Assembly: GCA_014841835.1 (NCBI GenBank)
Contig: JACYUQ010000001.1
Span: forward strand, 1,054,001 to 1,118,000
Direction of reading: 5' to 3'
Length of the DNA stretch: 64,000 bases
DNA from: Oxalobacteraceae sp. CFBP 13730
GTDB lineage: Bacteria; Pseudomonadota; Gammaproteobacteria; Burkholderiales; Burkholderiaceae_D
Both the position numbers and the translations under genes were made by a program. Below are positions 17,460-26,540 of this stretch, piece by piece (the first letter of the stretch is position 1; each line of letters opens with the position of its first letter). Under the pieces are notes generated by a model. The model made no database searches. It was given only the letters and a program-made list of their open reading frames with translations, and had not been told where the DNA came from.

Positions 17460-17492
17460 CGTAGGGTGGAAGGCAGAGCCTTCCACCCTACG
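17460..17492. terminator. Hairpin between guanine deaminase and adenosine deaminase genes
   Basis: CGTAGGGTGGAAGGC and its exact complement are separated by three bases (15-bp stem). It starts 14 bases after the guanine deaminase stop. No T tract follows, so it may be an mRNA-stabilising or repeat-type hairpin and not a strong terminator. Confidence 0.55.
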
Positions 17493-17505
17493 TGGCCTCG
17501 GCAAA

Positions 17506-18810
17506 TTAACGTTCGTGCACCTGCCGACCATACGAATACGTCGCCGCCACCGTACGGTCATCGCCCAGCAGCGCCAGCGCGAACAGCAGCTCTTCGAGCG
17601 AGTGACTGTGGCCCGTGCGGCGCGCCATCAGCGGCGTGGCCTCGCGGTCAAGCACCACGAAGTCGGCTTCGAGCCCGGGCGCGAAGCTGCCGATCGTGTC
17701 GTCCAGCCCCATTGCGCGCGCGGCGCCCAGCGTGGCGAGATAAAACATGCGCAGCGCCGTCAGGTAACTGCCCTTCATGCGCGCGACCTTGTACGCTTCG
17801 TTCATCGTCTGCAGCAACGAGAACGAGGTGCCGGCGCCAACGTCCGTGCCCAGCGACAGCAGCATGCCGGCCTTGTCGGCGCGCTCGAAGTCGAACAGGC
17901 CGCTGCCCAGAAACAGGTTCGATGTAGGGCACACGGCGGCGGCCGAGCCGGTGGCCGCCATGCGCGCCATGTCTTCGTCGTCGAGCCAGATGCAGTGGCC
18001 GAACATCGCGCGCGGGCGCATCAGGCCATAGCTGTCGTACACGTCGAGATAGCTGCGCGCCTGCGGAAACAGCTCGCCCACCCAGGTGCACTCGTCGCGG
18101 TTCTCGGCCACGTGGGTCTGGATGAAGGTGTCCGGGTATGCCGCCGCCAGCTCGCCCGTCAGGCGCAGCTGGGCTTCGGTCGACGTCGGCGCGAAGCGCG
18201 GCGTGATCGCGTACAGCGCGCGGCCGCGCTTGTGCCAGCGCTTGATCAAGGCTTCGCTCTCCCCTAATTCGCCTTCGAGGTCGCGCAGGAAGTCCGGGCA
18301 GTTGCGGTCCATCAGCACCTTGCCGGCCACCATGCGCAGGTTGCGCGCTTCGCTCGCGGCAAAGAATGCGTCGACCGATTGCGGGTGCACGGTGCAGTAG
18401 ACCATCGCCGTGGTGGTCCCGCAGCGCAGCAGCTCGTCGAGGAAGAAGTCGGCCGTCGAGCGGCCATCTTCATGATCTTCGTAGCGGCGCTCGGTCGGGA
18501 ACGTATAGGTCTCGAGCCACGGCAGCAGACCAGGCGCCGGCGAGGCGATCATGTCGGTCTGCGGGTAATGCAGGTGCGTGTCGATGAAGCCGGGGACGAT
18601 CAGCTTGCCGCGGTAGTCGACGGGTTCGAGGCCGGCAGGCAGCGTGGGCGCGAGCGCGGCGTAGTCGCCGGCGGCCTGGATGCGGCCATCCTCGACGATC
18701 AGCAGGCCGTCTTCGTGAAACAGCGCGGCGCCATCGTCGAACGCCGGATCGGCGCGAAAGTGCAGCAGGCTGGCGCGATAGGCCTGCACATTGGGTGATG
18801 CAGTGGGCAT
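17506..18810 (-). CDS. guaD: Guanine deaminase
   Basis: 434 residues. This is an amidohydrolase with FIDTHLHYPQTD (metal His79 and His81), IQTHVAENRDE, FGHCIWLDDED, a CPTSNLFLGSG segment and LGTDVGAGTSFS (the catalytic Asp). LEADFVVLD near the C-terminus is typical of bacterial GuaD, which converts guanine to xanthine plus ammonia. The ATG overlaps the stop of xdhC by one base (TAATG), so it is translationally coupled to xanthine dehydrogenase maturation. Its product, xanthine, is the substrate of the enzyme encoded just upstream. Confidence 0.95.
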   Translation of the reverse strand: MPTASPNVQAYRASLLHFRADPAFDDGAALFHEDGLLIVEDGRIQAAGDYAALAPTLPAGLEPVDYRGKLIVPGFIDTHLHYPQTDMIASPAPGLLPWLETYTFPTERRYEDHEDGRSTADFFLDELLRCGTTTAMVYCTVHPQSVDAFFAASEARNLRMVAGKVLMDRNCPDFLRDLEGELGESEALIKRWHKRGRALYAITPRFAPTSTEAQLRLTGELAAAYPDTFIQTHVAENRDECTWVGELFPQARSYLDVYDSYGLMRPRAMFGHCIWLDDEDMARMAATGSAAAVCPTSNLFLGSGLFDFERADKAGMLLSLGTDVGAGTSFSLLQTMNEAYKVARMKGSYLTALRMFYLATLGAARAMGLDDTIGSFAPGLEADFVVLDREATPLMARRTGHSHSLEELLFALALLGDDRTVAATYSYGRQVHER

Positions 18811-19802
18811 TACAAAAATTCCGGTTGAGGTTCGGGGTGGTGTGCAGCTTCCCACACGGCCAGCAATTGCGCCACACTCGATGCGGCGATCACGGCCGGG
18901 GCCTTGCCGGCAATATCGGGCAGGCCGATCGGGCAGACCATATTGGCCAGGCGCGCGTCGTCTATGCCGCGCTCGCGCAGGCGCGCTTCGAACTTGCTGC
19001 GTTTGGTGGCGGAGCCAATCAGCCCGAACCAGTCGGGCGTGGCCGGATGCGCGGGGCGCGCCAGGATGGCATGGCACAGGCGCAGGTCGAGTGCGTGGCT
19101 GTGGGTCATGACGAGAAAGCTCGTGCCGGGCGCGGCATGTTCTACCAGCACCTCGGGCGTATCGGTCGCCTCGATCGTCACGTTCGGGGGGATGGATCGC
19201 GGGAACATGTCGTCGCGTTCGTCGACCCACGTCACGCGGCATGGCAGCTCGGCCAGCGCGCGCACGATGGCGGCGCCGACGTGGCCGGCGCCGAACAGCA
19301 TCAGGTGCGCGCGCGGCGCCAGGACCGGGTCGAGCAGCCAGCGGCGCCCGCCCTCGCCGGCCAGCACCCGGGCGTCAAGCGCACGTTCAAATGCCGGCGC
19401 GTCCGGCGTACCCGCCAGCAGCGCCGCGTCGTCGAACAACGCCCATTCGAATGCACCGTCCAGCGCAACAAGGCGCCAGATGTCGACGTTGCGGCGTGCG
19501 CGCAGCAGGTCAACCTGCGCGGCATCGACGCGTTCGAACGCGAGCCAGGCGACGCCGCCGCAGCACTGGCCCAGGCTCGGGCCGAGCGCAAAGCGCTCGA
19601 AGCGGCGCGCCTCACCAAGCTGCAGCATCGAGCGCGCAATCTCCAGCGCGCGGTGTTCGAGGTGGCCGCCGCCGATGGTGTCATCAAAATCGTGTGCGCG
19701 CACCAGCATCTTCGCGCCCGGCTCGCGCGGCGCCGAGCCCTTCACGGCCGCCACCGTGACCAGCACGGACGGCACATCGCCCTGGGCGCGCAACCAGTCC
19801 AT
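18810..19802 (-). CDS. xdhC: Xanthine dehydrogenase accessory protein XdhC
   Basis: 330 residues from ATG 19802, two bases after the xdhB stop. Motifs are VAAVKGSAPREPGAKMLV, DDTIGGGHLEHRALEIA and GQCCGG in the N-terminal XdhC domain. The C-terminal Rossmann-like domain has HLMLFGAGHVGAAIVRALA and a Lys/Arg-rich GSATKRSKFEARL. XdhC binds the molybdenum cofactor, helps its sulfuration and inserts it into XdhB. The order xdhA-xdhB-xdhC-guaD on one transcript is the standard arrangement in many betaproteobacteria. Confidence 0.94.
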   Translation of the reverse strand: MDWLRAQGDVPSVLVTVAAVKGSAPREPGAKMLVRAHDFDDTIGGGHLEHRALEIARSMLQLGEARRFERFALGPSLGQCCGGVAWLAFERVDAAQVDLLRARRNVDIWRLVALDGAFEWALFDDAALLAGTPDAPAFERALDARVLAGEGGRRWLLDPVLAPRAHLMLFGAGHVGAAIVRALAELPCRVTWVDERDDMFPRSIPPNVTIEATDTPEVLVEHAAPGTSFLVMTHSHALDLRLCHAILARPAHPATPDWFGLIGSATKRSKFEARLRERGIDDARLANMVCPIGLPDIAGKAPAVIAASSVAQLLAVWEAAHHPEPQPEFL

Positions 19803-19804
19803 CG

Positions 19805-22138
19805 TCACGCGCGCGCGCCGGCGGCGCCCTCGACGAACGCGATCGCATCCAGAATGGCTTCGCTCGTCGCGGGGGCATTCAGTGGTGGATTGACACGATG
19901 CCCGCCCACGCTCGAGATGGCGTCGCGCAGCGCGAAGAAGACCGAGAACGGCAACAGCAGCGGCGGCTCGCCCACGGCCTTGGAGCGGTGGATGCTGTCT
20001 TCGACGTTGGCATTGTCGAACAGCGCGATCCGGAAATCCTCGGGACAGTCCGAGACCGCCGGAATCTTGTACGTCGACGGCGCATGCGTCATCAGCTTGC
20101 CGGCCGGGTTCCACCACAATTCTTCCGTCGTCAGCCACCCCATGCCCTGGATGAACGCACCTTCGACCTGGCCGATGTCGATCGCCGGATTGAGCGAGCG
20201 GCCGGCGTCGTACAGCGCATCGACGCGCAGCAGCTTCCATTCGCCGGTGAGCGTATCGACCACCACTTCCGACACTGCGGCGCCGTACGCGAAGTACGAA
20301 AACGGGCGACCCGTCATCGTCTTAGGGTCCCAGTGCAGGCCGGGCGTGGCATAGAAGCCATCGGACCACAGCTGCACGCGCGCCAGGTAGGCCTTAGCGA
20401 CGACTTCCTCGAACGGCAGCGCCAGGCCGGCGACGAACACGGTGCCGGCGGCGAAGCGCACCTCGCTGGCCGCGCCCCCGTACTGCTGCGCCGCGAATTG
20501 CGCGAGGCGCGCGCGGATCTTGCCGGCGGCATCCTGCGCGGCCTTGCCGTTGAGGTCCGCGCCGGTCGAAGCGGCGGTGGCCGACGTGTTCGAGACCTTG
20601 CTGGTGTTGGTGGCGGTGGCGCGCACGCGCGCGAGTTCGACGCCCAGCTCGTGCGCTACGACCTGCATCACCTTGGTATTGATGCCCTGCCCCATCTCGG
20701 TGCCACCGTGGTTGACGAGGATGGAGCCGTCCACGTAGACGTGCACCAGCGCGCCGGCCTGGTTCAGGTGCGTGACATTGAACGCGATGCCGAACTTGAG
20801 CGGCGTGAGCGCCAGCCCCTTCTTGAGCACGGGGCTGGTGCGGTTGTAGTCGTCCACGGCCGCGCGGCGCGCGCGGTAATCGCTGCCCGTTTCCAGTTCG
20901 GCCACCAGTTCGGGGATGACGTTGTCGACAATCGTCTGGCCATAGGGCGTGACGTTGCGCTCCTGCGCGCCGTAGAAATTCAGGCGCCGGATGTCGAGTG
21001 CGTCGCGGCCCAGGTTGCGCGCGATTTCGTCGAGCACGTATTCGATGGCGATCGCCCCCTGCGGACCGCCGAAGCCGCGAAACGCGGTGTTCGATTGCGT
21101 GTTGGTCTTGCCGCAGGCAGCGCGGATGTCGACGTCGGACAGGTAATACGCATTGTCGAAGTGGCAGACGGCGCGCGTGGCCACGGGGCCGGACAGGTCG
21201 GCCGAGTAGCCGGCGCGCGTGACCATGTCGACCCGCGCGGCCAGGATGCGGCCCGCGTCGTCGTAGCCGACTTCGTACTCGTAATGGAAGCAGTGGCGCT
21301 TGCCGGTGACGAGCATGTCGTCGTCGCGGTCGGCGCGCAGCTTGACCGGACGGCCCGTACGCACTGCGGCGATGGCGGCCGCCGCGGCCCACAGCGCCGA
21401 TTGCGACTCCTTGCCACCGAAGCCCCCGCCCATGCGGCGGCACTCGACCGTCACGTGATGCGAATGCAGGCCGAGCGCATGGGCGATCACATGCTGCATC
21501 TCGCTCGGGTGCTGGGTCGACGAGTACACGTGCATGCCGCGGTCTTCGCCGGGAATCGCGTACGCGATCTGGCCTTCGAGGTAGAACTGCTCTTGCCCGC
21601 CCACGTACAGCTGGCCCTTGACCGTGTGCGGCGCGCGCGCGAACGCGGCTTCAGCATCGCCGCGTGTCAGGCGCATGGGCGGCAGCACATACGATTGCGC
21701 AGCGCGCGCCGCCTGCGGCGTCAGGATCGCGGGCAGGTTCTCGTACGTCACCTGCGCCAGGCGCGCCGCGCGGCGTGCGTTGTCATGGCTGTCGGCGACG
21801 ACGATGAAGATCGGCTGGCCCACATACTGCACCAGGCCATCGGCCAGGATCGGATCGTCGTGGATGATGGGGCCGCAATCGTTCAGGCCCGGGATGTCGG
21901 CCACGGTCAGCACGGCGACCACGCCGGCGCTGGCACGGACCGGCGCCAGATCGATGGCGGTGATGTGCGCATGCGCGCGCGTCGACAAGCCGAGCGCCGC
22001 ATGCAGCGTGCCGGCCAGCTCGGCGATGTCGTCGGTGAAGGTCGCGCCCCCGCGCACGTGCAGCTCGCTCGACTCGTGCTTGCGCGCGCGGCCTACTTCG
22101 GCCCAGACGTCCAGGTTCTTGATGCCGCCGTCGTTCAT
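19805..22138 (-). CDS. xdhB: Xanthine dehydrogenase, molybdopterin-binding subunit
   Basis: 777 residues from ATG 22138 with GGAG upstream (longer upstream reading is not supported by a ribosome site). Domains are an N-terminal a/b hammerhead (ESSELHVRGGATFTDDI...) and two molybdopterin-binding domains. Visible signatures are GGQEQFYLEGQIAYA, RRMGGGFGGKES, FRGFGGPQGA and GGTEMGQGINTK, with the active-site Glu region near VGEPPLLL. It oxidises hypoxanthine to xanthine and xanthine to urate with XdhA. It starts 10 bases after xdhA. Confidence 0.95.
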   Translation of the reverse strand: MNDGGIKNLDVWAEVGRARKHESSELHVRGGATFTDDIAELAGTLHAALGLSTRAHAHITAIDLAPVRASAGVVAVLTVADIPGLNDCGPIIHDDPILADGLVQYVGQPIFIVVADSHDNARRAARLAQVTYENLPAILTPQAARAAQSYVLPPMRLTRGDAEAAFARAPHTVKGQLYVGGQEQFYLEGQIAYAIPGEDRGMHVYSSTQHPSEMQHVIAHALGLHSHHVTVECRRMGGGFGGKESQSALWAAAAAIAAVRTGRPVKLRADRDDDMLVTGKRHCFHYEYEVGYDDAGRILAARVDMVTRAGYSADLSGPVATRAVCHFDNAYYLSDVDIRAACGKTNTQSNTAFRGFGGPQGAIAIEYVLDEIARNLGRDALDIRRLNFYGAQERNVTPYGQTIVDNVIPELVAELETGSDYRARRAAVDDYNRTSPVLKKGLALTPLKFGIAFNVTHLNQAGALVHVYVDGSILVNHGGTEMGQGINTKVMQVVAHELGVELARVRATATNTSKVSNTSATAASTGADLNGKAAQDAAGKIRARLAQFAAQQYGGAASEVRFAAGTVFVAGLALPFEEVVAKAYLARVQLWSDGFYATPGLHWDPKTMTGRPFSYFAYGAAVSEVVVDTLTGEWKLLRVDALYDAGRSLNPAIDIGQVEGAFIQGMGWLTTEELWWNPAGKLMTHAPSTYKIPAVSDCPEDFRIALFDNANVEDSIHRSKAVGEPPLLLPFSVFFALRDAISSVGGHRVNPPLNAPATSEAILDAIAFVEGAAGARA

Positions 22139-22148
22139 GATCGTCTCC

Positions 22149-23618
22149 TCAGGCGCCGGCAAAGGCATTGACTGCCTGCGCGGGCAGCGGATCGTGCAGG
22201 CGCGTTTCAAGCCAGAAGCGGCGCAGCAGGTTTTGCGCAGTGCGCATCCGGTAGCTGCTCGAGGCCCTGGCATCCGACAGCGGCGCATAGTCGCGGCCCA
22301 GCGCCGCCATCGCGCCCGTCAAGACGGCTTCGCTCCACGGCTGGCCCAGCAGCGCAGCCTCGGCCTGCGCAGCGCGCTGTGGCGTTGCGGCCATGCCGCC
22401 AAATGCGATGCGGGCGTCGACGATCGTTTCGCCGTCGAGCACGATGGCAAACGCGGCGCACACGGCCGAGATGTCCTGGTCGAAGCGCTTGGCCAGTTTG
22501 TAGGTGCGAAAGCGCAGGCCGGGGCGCGATTGCGGCAGCGGCACGCGCACGGCCTGGACGAATTCACCGGGCCGCAAATCCTTCTTCTGGTAGCCAAGAT
22601 AAAAGTCGTCCAGCGCCAGCACGCGCGTCCCGGCGCTGCTGGTCAGGACCACCTGGCTGCCCAGTGCAATCATCCACGGCATCGAGTCGCCGATCGGCGA
22701 GCCGTTGGCCACGTTGCCTCCCAGCGTGCCGGCATGGCGGATCGGCAGCGATGCGAAGCGCTGCCAGAGTTCCGTGAGTTCATCGGGATAGCGCGCCGCC
22801 AGTGCCTGGTAGGCGTCCTGCAGCGAGACGCCAGCGCCGATCTCCAGCATGCCCTCGCGTTCGTGCATCGTTTTGAGTTCGGCGACCTGGCCAAGATAGA
22901 TCACGTCACCCAGTTCGCGCAGCTGCTTGGTAACCCACAGCCCGACGTCGGTCGAACCGGCCAGCAGCACGGCGGCCGGATGGTCGGCGCGCAGCGCCGC
23001 CAGTTCGGCCACGGTGCGCGGCACGTGGAAGTGCTGGCCATGCGCGGCGTACGTGAAGCCGTGGCTGCGCTGCAGCGTGCGCAGGCGCTCGGCCAGTGCA
23101 ACGCGGTCGAAGGCGACCGGCGGCAGTTCGACCATCCGGCGCGCGGCGTCAATGATCGGGCGGTAGCCGGTGCAGCGACACAGGTTGCCGGACAGCGCAT
23201 CGTTGATCTGGCAGCGCGATGGCGCGCGCCCTTCCTGCTTCAGGTACATGCCAAACAGCGACATCGCAAACCCCGGCGTGCAAAAGCCGCATTGCGAACC
23301 GTGGCATTCGACCAGCGCCTGCTGCACGGGATGGGGCGCGCCGTCGGGCTGCGCCAGGTCTTCGACCGTGAACAGCGCCTTGCCGTCGAGCGTCGGCGTG
23401 AACTGGATGCAGGCGTTCACCGCGCGCAGCGCCAGTTCGCCATCTTCCAGCGAACCGATCACCACGGTGCAGGCGCCGCAATCGCCCTCGGCACAACCTT
23501 CCTTGGTGCCGGTACAGCGCAAGTCCTCCCGCAGGTGCTGCAGGATGGTTTGCGTGGGCTTCACGTCGCGCAGTTCGCGCAGCTGGCCCTGGTAGAGGAA
23601 TCGGATCGGTTCTGACAT
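22149..23618 (-). CDS. xdhA: Xanthine dehydrogenase, iron-sulfur/FAD subunit
   Basis: 489 residues from ATG 23618. The first [2Fe-2S] domain has GCAEGDCGAC (residues 41-50) and the second has QCGFCTPGF and CRCTGYRP. The FAD domain follows from about residue 190, with AELAALRADHPAAVLLAGSTDVGLW and GGNVANGSPIGDSMP. The N-terminal length and fused Fe-S plus FAD arrangement match the bacterial two-subunit enzyme. It heads the operon xdhA-xdhB-xdhC-guaD. The 119-base gap to the next upstream gene (puuE-like, same strand) could contain its promoter or be read through. Confidence 0.95.
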   Translation of the reverse strand: MSEPIRFLYQGQLRELRDVKPTQTILQHLREDLRCTGTKEGCAEGDCGACTVVIGSLEDGELALRAVNACIQFTPTLDGKALFTVEDLAQPDGAPHPVQQALVECHGSQCGFCTPGFAMSLFGMYLKQEGRAPSRCQINDALSGNLCRCTGYRPIIDAARRMVELPPVAFDRVALAERLRTLQRSHGFTYAAHGQHFHVPRTVAELAALRADHPAAVLLAGSTDVGLWVTKQLRELGDVIYLGQVAELKTMHEREGMLEIGAGVSLQDAYQALAARYPDELTELWQRFASLPIRHAGTLGGNVANGSPIGDSMPWMIALGSQVVLTSSAGTRVLALDDFYLGYQKKDLRPGEFVQAVRVPLPQSRPGLRFRTYKLAKRFDQDISAVCAAFAIVLDGETIVDARIAFGGMAATPQRAAQAEAALLGQPWSEAVLTGAMAALGRDYAPLSDARASSSYRMRTAQNLLRRFWLETRLHDPLPAQAVNAFAGA

Positions 23619-23737
23619 GCCTGTCTTTGGTGAGTGGATTACTGGACGCCAAAGGCGGAAGGCTACCATTCAGGGTCCATCAACCTATAATCAATGGATG
23701 ATATTTCTCATATCATGAAACATATAATGCAACGCCA

Positions 23738-24691
23738 TCACATGGGGCAAGGATGCACCATTTTCCAATGATTGGCGATGTCGATGCGGCGCGTGACCCA
23801 GACCTTGTTGTGCCCGCCCACGTAATCGAGGAAGCGCGCCAGCGCCGCCGTGCGGCCCGGGCGGCCGGCCAGGCGGCAATGCAGGCCGACCGACAGCATC
23901 TTGGGCTGGTTCAGCCCATCCGGATCACCCTCCGCGTACAGCACGTCGAAGGCATCCTTCAGGTAGTCAAAAAACTGCGTGCCCGAATTGAAGCCGCCGG
24001 CCGAGGCAAAGCGCATGTCGTTGGTGTCGAGCGTATAGGGCACCACCAGATGCGGCGTGCGGCGCACCACCCCATCCGGCCCGGCGGCCTCGACCTGCTG
24101 CCAGAACGGCAGGTCGTCGCCGTAATGGTCGGCGTCGTAGGCAAAGCCGCCATGCTCGACCACCAGACGGCGCGTGTTGGGCGAATCGCGCCCGGTGTAC
24201 CAGCCCTGCGGCGGCGCACCCGTCAGGTCGCGGAAAATCGCCACGGCTTCGTGCAGGTGCGCGCGCTCGGTCGCTTCGTCGACGTTCTGGTACGAGATCC
24301 AGCGCAGCCCGTGACAGGCGATCTCATGGCCCAGCTCCTGGAACGCGGCCACTGCCTCGGGATGGCGCGCGAGCGCCTGCGCTACGCCGAACACGGTCAG
24401 CGGCAGCTTGCGGTCCTCGAACAGGCGCAGCAGGCGCCACAGCCCGGCGCGCGAGCCGTATTCGTAGAGCGACTCCATGCTCATGTGACGCGCGGGGAAG
24501 GCGCTGGCGCCGACAATCTCGGACAGGAAGGTTTCGGATGCCGCATCGCCATGCAGCACATTGTTTTCGGCGCCCTCTTCGTAGTTGAGCACGAACTGCA
24601 GCGCGATGCGCGCCGCGCCCGGCCACTGCGGATGGGGCGGCGTGCGGCCGTAGCCGGCCAGGTCGCGCGGGTAGGAGGTCGGCATGCGCAT
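23738..24691 (-). CDS. puuE: PuuE-type allantoinase (polysaccharide deacetylase fold)
   Basis: 317 residues from ATG 24691; a GTG seven codons earlier is an alternative. It begins MRMPTSYPRDLAGYGRTPP, with IALQFVLNYEEGAENNVLHG, then ASAFPARHMSMESLYEYGSR. The family-specific block HEIACHGLRWISYQ follows, then GWYTGRDSPNTRRLV and a C-terminal LSVGLHCRLAGRPGR. PuuE enzymes hydrolyse allantoin to allantoate without metal, using the NodB/deacetylase barrel. Together with uraH (26541) it places the downstream part of urate degradation beside xanthine oxidation. I see no OHCU decarboxylase next to it, the usual neighbour. Confidence 0.92.
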   Translation of the reverse strand: MRMPTSYPRDLAGYGRTPPHPQWPGAARIALQFVLNYEEGAENNVLHGDAASETFLSEIVGASAFPARHMSMESLYEYGSRAGLWRLLRLFEDRKLPLTVFGVAQALARHPEAVAAFQELGHEIACHGLRWISYQNVDEATERAHLHEAVAIFRDLTGAPPQGWYTGRDSPNTRRLVVEHGGFAYDADHYGDDLPFWQQVEAAGPDGVVRRTPHLVVPYTLDTNDMRFASAGGFNSGTQFFDYLKDAFDVLYAEGDPDGLNQPKMLSVGLHCRLAGRPGRTAALARFLDYVGGHNKVWVTRRIDIANHWKMVHPCPM

Positions 24692-24771
24692 TCCAGATAG
24701 GAGTTGGTCCACTCACATCGTGCCATGCGATGCCTGCAGCAGTCCAGTGTGGATGCGCGGTGCGTCGTTCT

Positions 24772-25944
24772 CTACGTCACTCGCAAGGATTCGACCACCG
24801 GCCCCGGGCGCACCCGGCCGTCGATGGCGCGTTCCTTGAGCGCAGTGCGCCCGACGCCCCCAACCGCGCCGACGTCGACGACCAGCGTCGAGCCGGACAC
24901 TGCCTTCTGCAGGGTCGACAGAAAGCCACCGAGCAGGCGACGCGTCAGCGCCTGGCGATCGTCCAGCACCGTGACGCGGTCGGCAGCCCCCCACTCGAAC
25001 TGCACGCCGACCACCCGCGCTTCGGTGGCAAGCAGGTCCAGCAGGTCCTGCACGATGTCGGCAAGCGCCAGGGGCTCGGGCTCGGCAGGGCCAGTGCGCT
25101 CGAGCGCCAGCACGCGCCAGGTGCGGGCCTGACGGGCGAACTGCGCGCTCATTGCCTTGGAAGTCTGCACCATGGCGGTGACGTCGGCACCGGCGGCAAT
25201 CCGGCGCGCAGCAACCTCCATGCGCAGGCGGGCGCTCGTCAGGCGTTGCAGCATGTCCTGCCGCAGGCGTTCCAGGGTGTGCTCGATCTCCGGGCCGCTG
25301 GTGCTGGAGAGCCACTTGGCCAGCAACTCGCATTCCACCGCTTCCGTGGCGCAGAACAGGATGTCACGCACACGGTCGGCCGTGGCCAGCGTCCGCACCG
25401 ACATGCTCAGCACGCCCATCGGCCCTTGCGGCCCGGTAATCGGTACACCCTGGCACGTGAAGGCATGAAAGCCTTCGATGAAATGCTCGGGGCCGACCAG
25501 CTCCACATAACCGTTTTCCGCGATGGCGGTGCCAACCCCGTTGGCGCCGGCGTGCGCCTCGTCGAGCAGGGAACCCGGCCGCGGGAAATTCTCATCGGCC
25601 ATGGTTTCAGAGTCCCCCGTCAGGCACAGCAGCCGGCCGTCAGTGTCCGCCAGCATCGCCGCGTGCCGGTTTTCACCTGCCGCTCTGGACAAGGCCCCAA
25701 GAAACGGCGCGGTTGCCGTGATGAGCTCGTGACGCTGTGCGAGCAGCTGCCCGGTTTCGTGCTCTCCCAGCAGGTCGGCGCGGCCGAGGCGCGGATTGCA
25801 GCCACTGGCGCGTGCGCGGTTCCACGCCCTGAGCACGTACGGCCGCAGCGTGTCCGGCGCAAGATTTTGATGCTGCACATAGCGTTCCCACGCGGCGCGC
25901 ACCTGCCCGACATCGGGATGCCGGACGTTGGACAGAAACTGCAT
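24772..25944 (-). CDS. GAF-domain sensor protein with a degenerate kinase-like C-terminus
   Basis: 390 residues. Residues about 1-210 match the sensory half of AcoR-type sigma-54 activators: a helical start (RAAWERYVQHQNLAP...VLRAWNRARASG) and a GAF domain with GANGVGTAIAENGYVELVG and GFHAFTCQGVPI. There is no AAA+ domain or C-terminal HTH. Instead residues 210-390 form a helical stretch (ERLRQDMLQRLTSARLRMEV) and a segment resembling the start of a histidine-kinase ATPase (LALADIVQDLLDLLATEARVVGV, DDRQALTRRLLGGFLSTLQKAV). No HE/D-x-R-T-P histidine and no Gly-rich ATP boxes are visible, and the N box Asn is not evident. Its ATG overlaps the stop of the receiver gene by one base (TGATG), so the two work together. 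Confidence 0.75.
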   Translation of the reverse strand: MQFLSNVRHPDVGQVRAAWERYVQHQNLAPDTLRPYVLRAWNRARASGCNPRLGRADLLGEHETGQLLAQRHELITATAPFLGALSRAAGENRHAAMLADTDGRLLCLTGDSETMADENFPRPGSLLDEAHAGANGVGTAIAENGYVELVGPEHFIEGFHAFTCQGVPITGPQGPMGVLSMSVRTLATADRVRDILFCATEAVECELLAKWLSSTSGPEIEHTLERLRQDMLQRLTSARLRMEVAARRIAAGADVTAMVQTSKAMSAQFARQARTWRVLALERTGPAEPEPLALADIVQDLLDLLATEARVVGVQFEWGAADRVTVLDDRQALTRRLLGGFLSTLQKAVSGSTLVVDVGAVGGVGRTALKERAIDGRVRPGPVVESLRVT

Positions 25945-26336
25945 CAGGCCATTCCTGGATCGGATGCGCGCGCACCTGGCAGCAGGCGTCGCATCAGGCG
26001 GACCATCTGGTCGAACTCGAACGGCTTCGACAACGACTCATCGAAGCCGGCAGCGGCCGATTCGGCAGCCAGGGTTGCCATCGCCGACACCAGCACTGCC
26101 GGCGCCGTCAAACCGAATCCCCGCATCTGCTGGAGGGTCTGCGAGCCATTCAACCACGGCATGCGATAGTCGAGCATGACCAGATCCGGCGCTACCCCAT
26201 CACTGATGGCGGCCACGGCTCGCCGCGGGTCGTCATGCAGCGACACCCGGAAGCCTTCAGTTTCAAGTAGCCATGCGACGCTCTCGAGCAAATCCAGCTC
26301 GTCGTCTACGATCATTACATGCCATTTACTCGTCAT
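25944..26336 (-). CDS. Single-domain response regulator (receiver only)
   Basis: 130 residues. A complete receiver: acidic pocket VDDE (Asp11-Asp12-Glu13), phospho-acceptor Asp56 in MLDYRMP, Ser84 in LVSAM at the switch position, and Lys104 in SKPF. No output domain follows; about 20 residues after the last helix end the protein. It is co-translated with the GAF protein downstream. It is divergent from uraH (204 bases between starts), so the pair may sense a purine-related signal, but with no DNA-binding domain in either partner the output is not visible. Confidence 0.9.
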   Translation of the reverse strand: MTSKWHVMIVDDELDLLESVAWLLETEGFRVSLHDDPRRAVAAISDGVAPDLVMLDYRMPWLNGSQTLQQMRGFGLTAPAVLVSAMATLAAESAAAGFDESLSKPFEFDQMVRLMRRLLPGARASDPGMA

Positions 26337-26540
26337 CGCCCATGATACACCGGCTTGCCATGAACCAACTCAGCATTCATGCCGGTACGCGGTATTGCCG
26401 TGCAATGCATGCGACCGGCGCAGCCCCGGTGAGGCGGTCTGCGCCTGCATGAAAACCTGAAAGAATCCTGCCGCTACCCCGCCAAGTGACGCCGCGCGTC
26501 CGCCACGTTATGATGAGTCTCCCCGTACGCAAGGACACCC

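Noticed and set aside
17506..19242. N-terminally extended guanine deaminase
   Set aside because: The extra 144 residues overlap xdhC in another frame; the ATG at 18810 is coupled to the xdhC stop and gives the normal family length.
19898..22171. 757-residue plus-strand frame opposite xdhB
   Set aside because: Antisense to xdhB, no homologous motif, composition as expected for the complementary strand.
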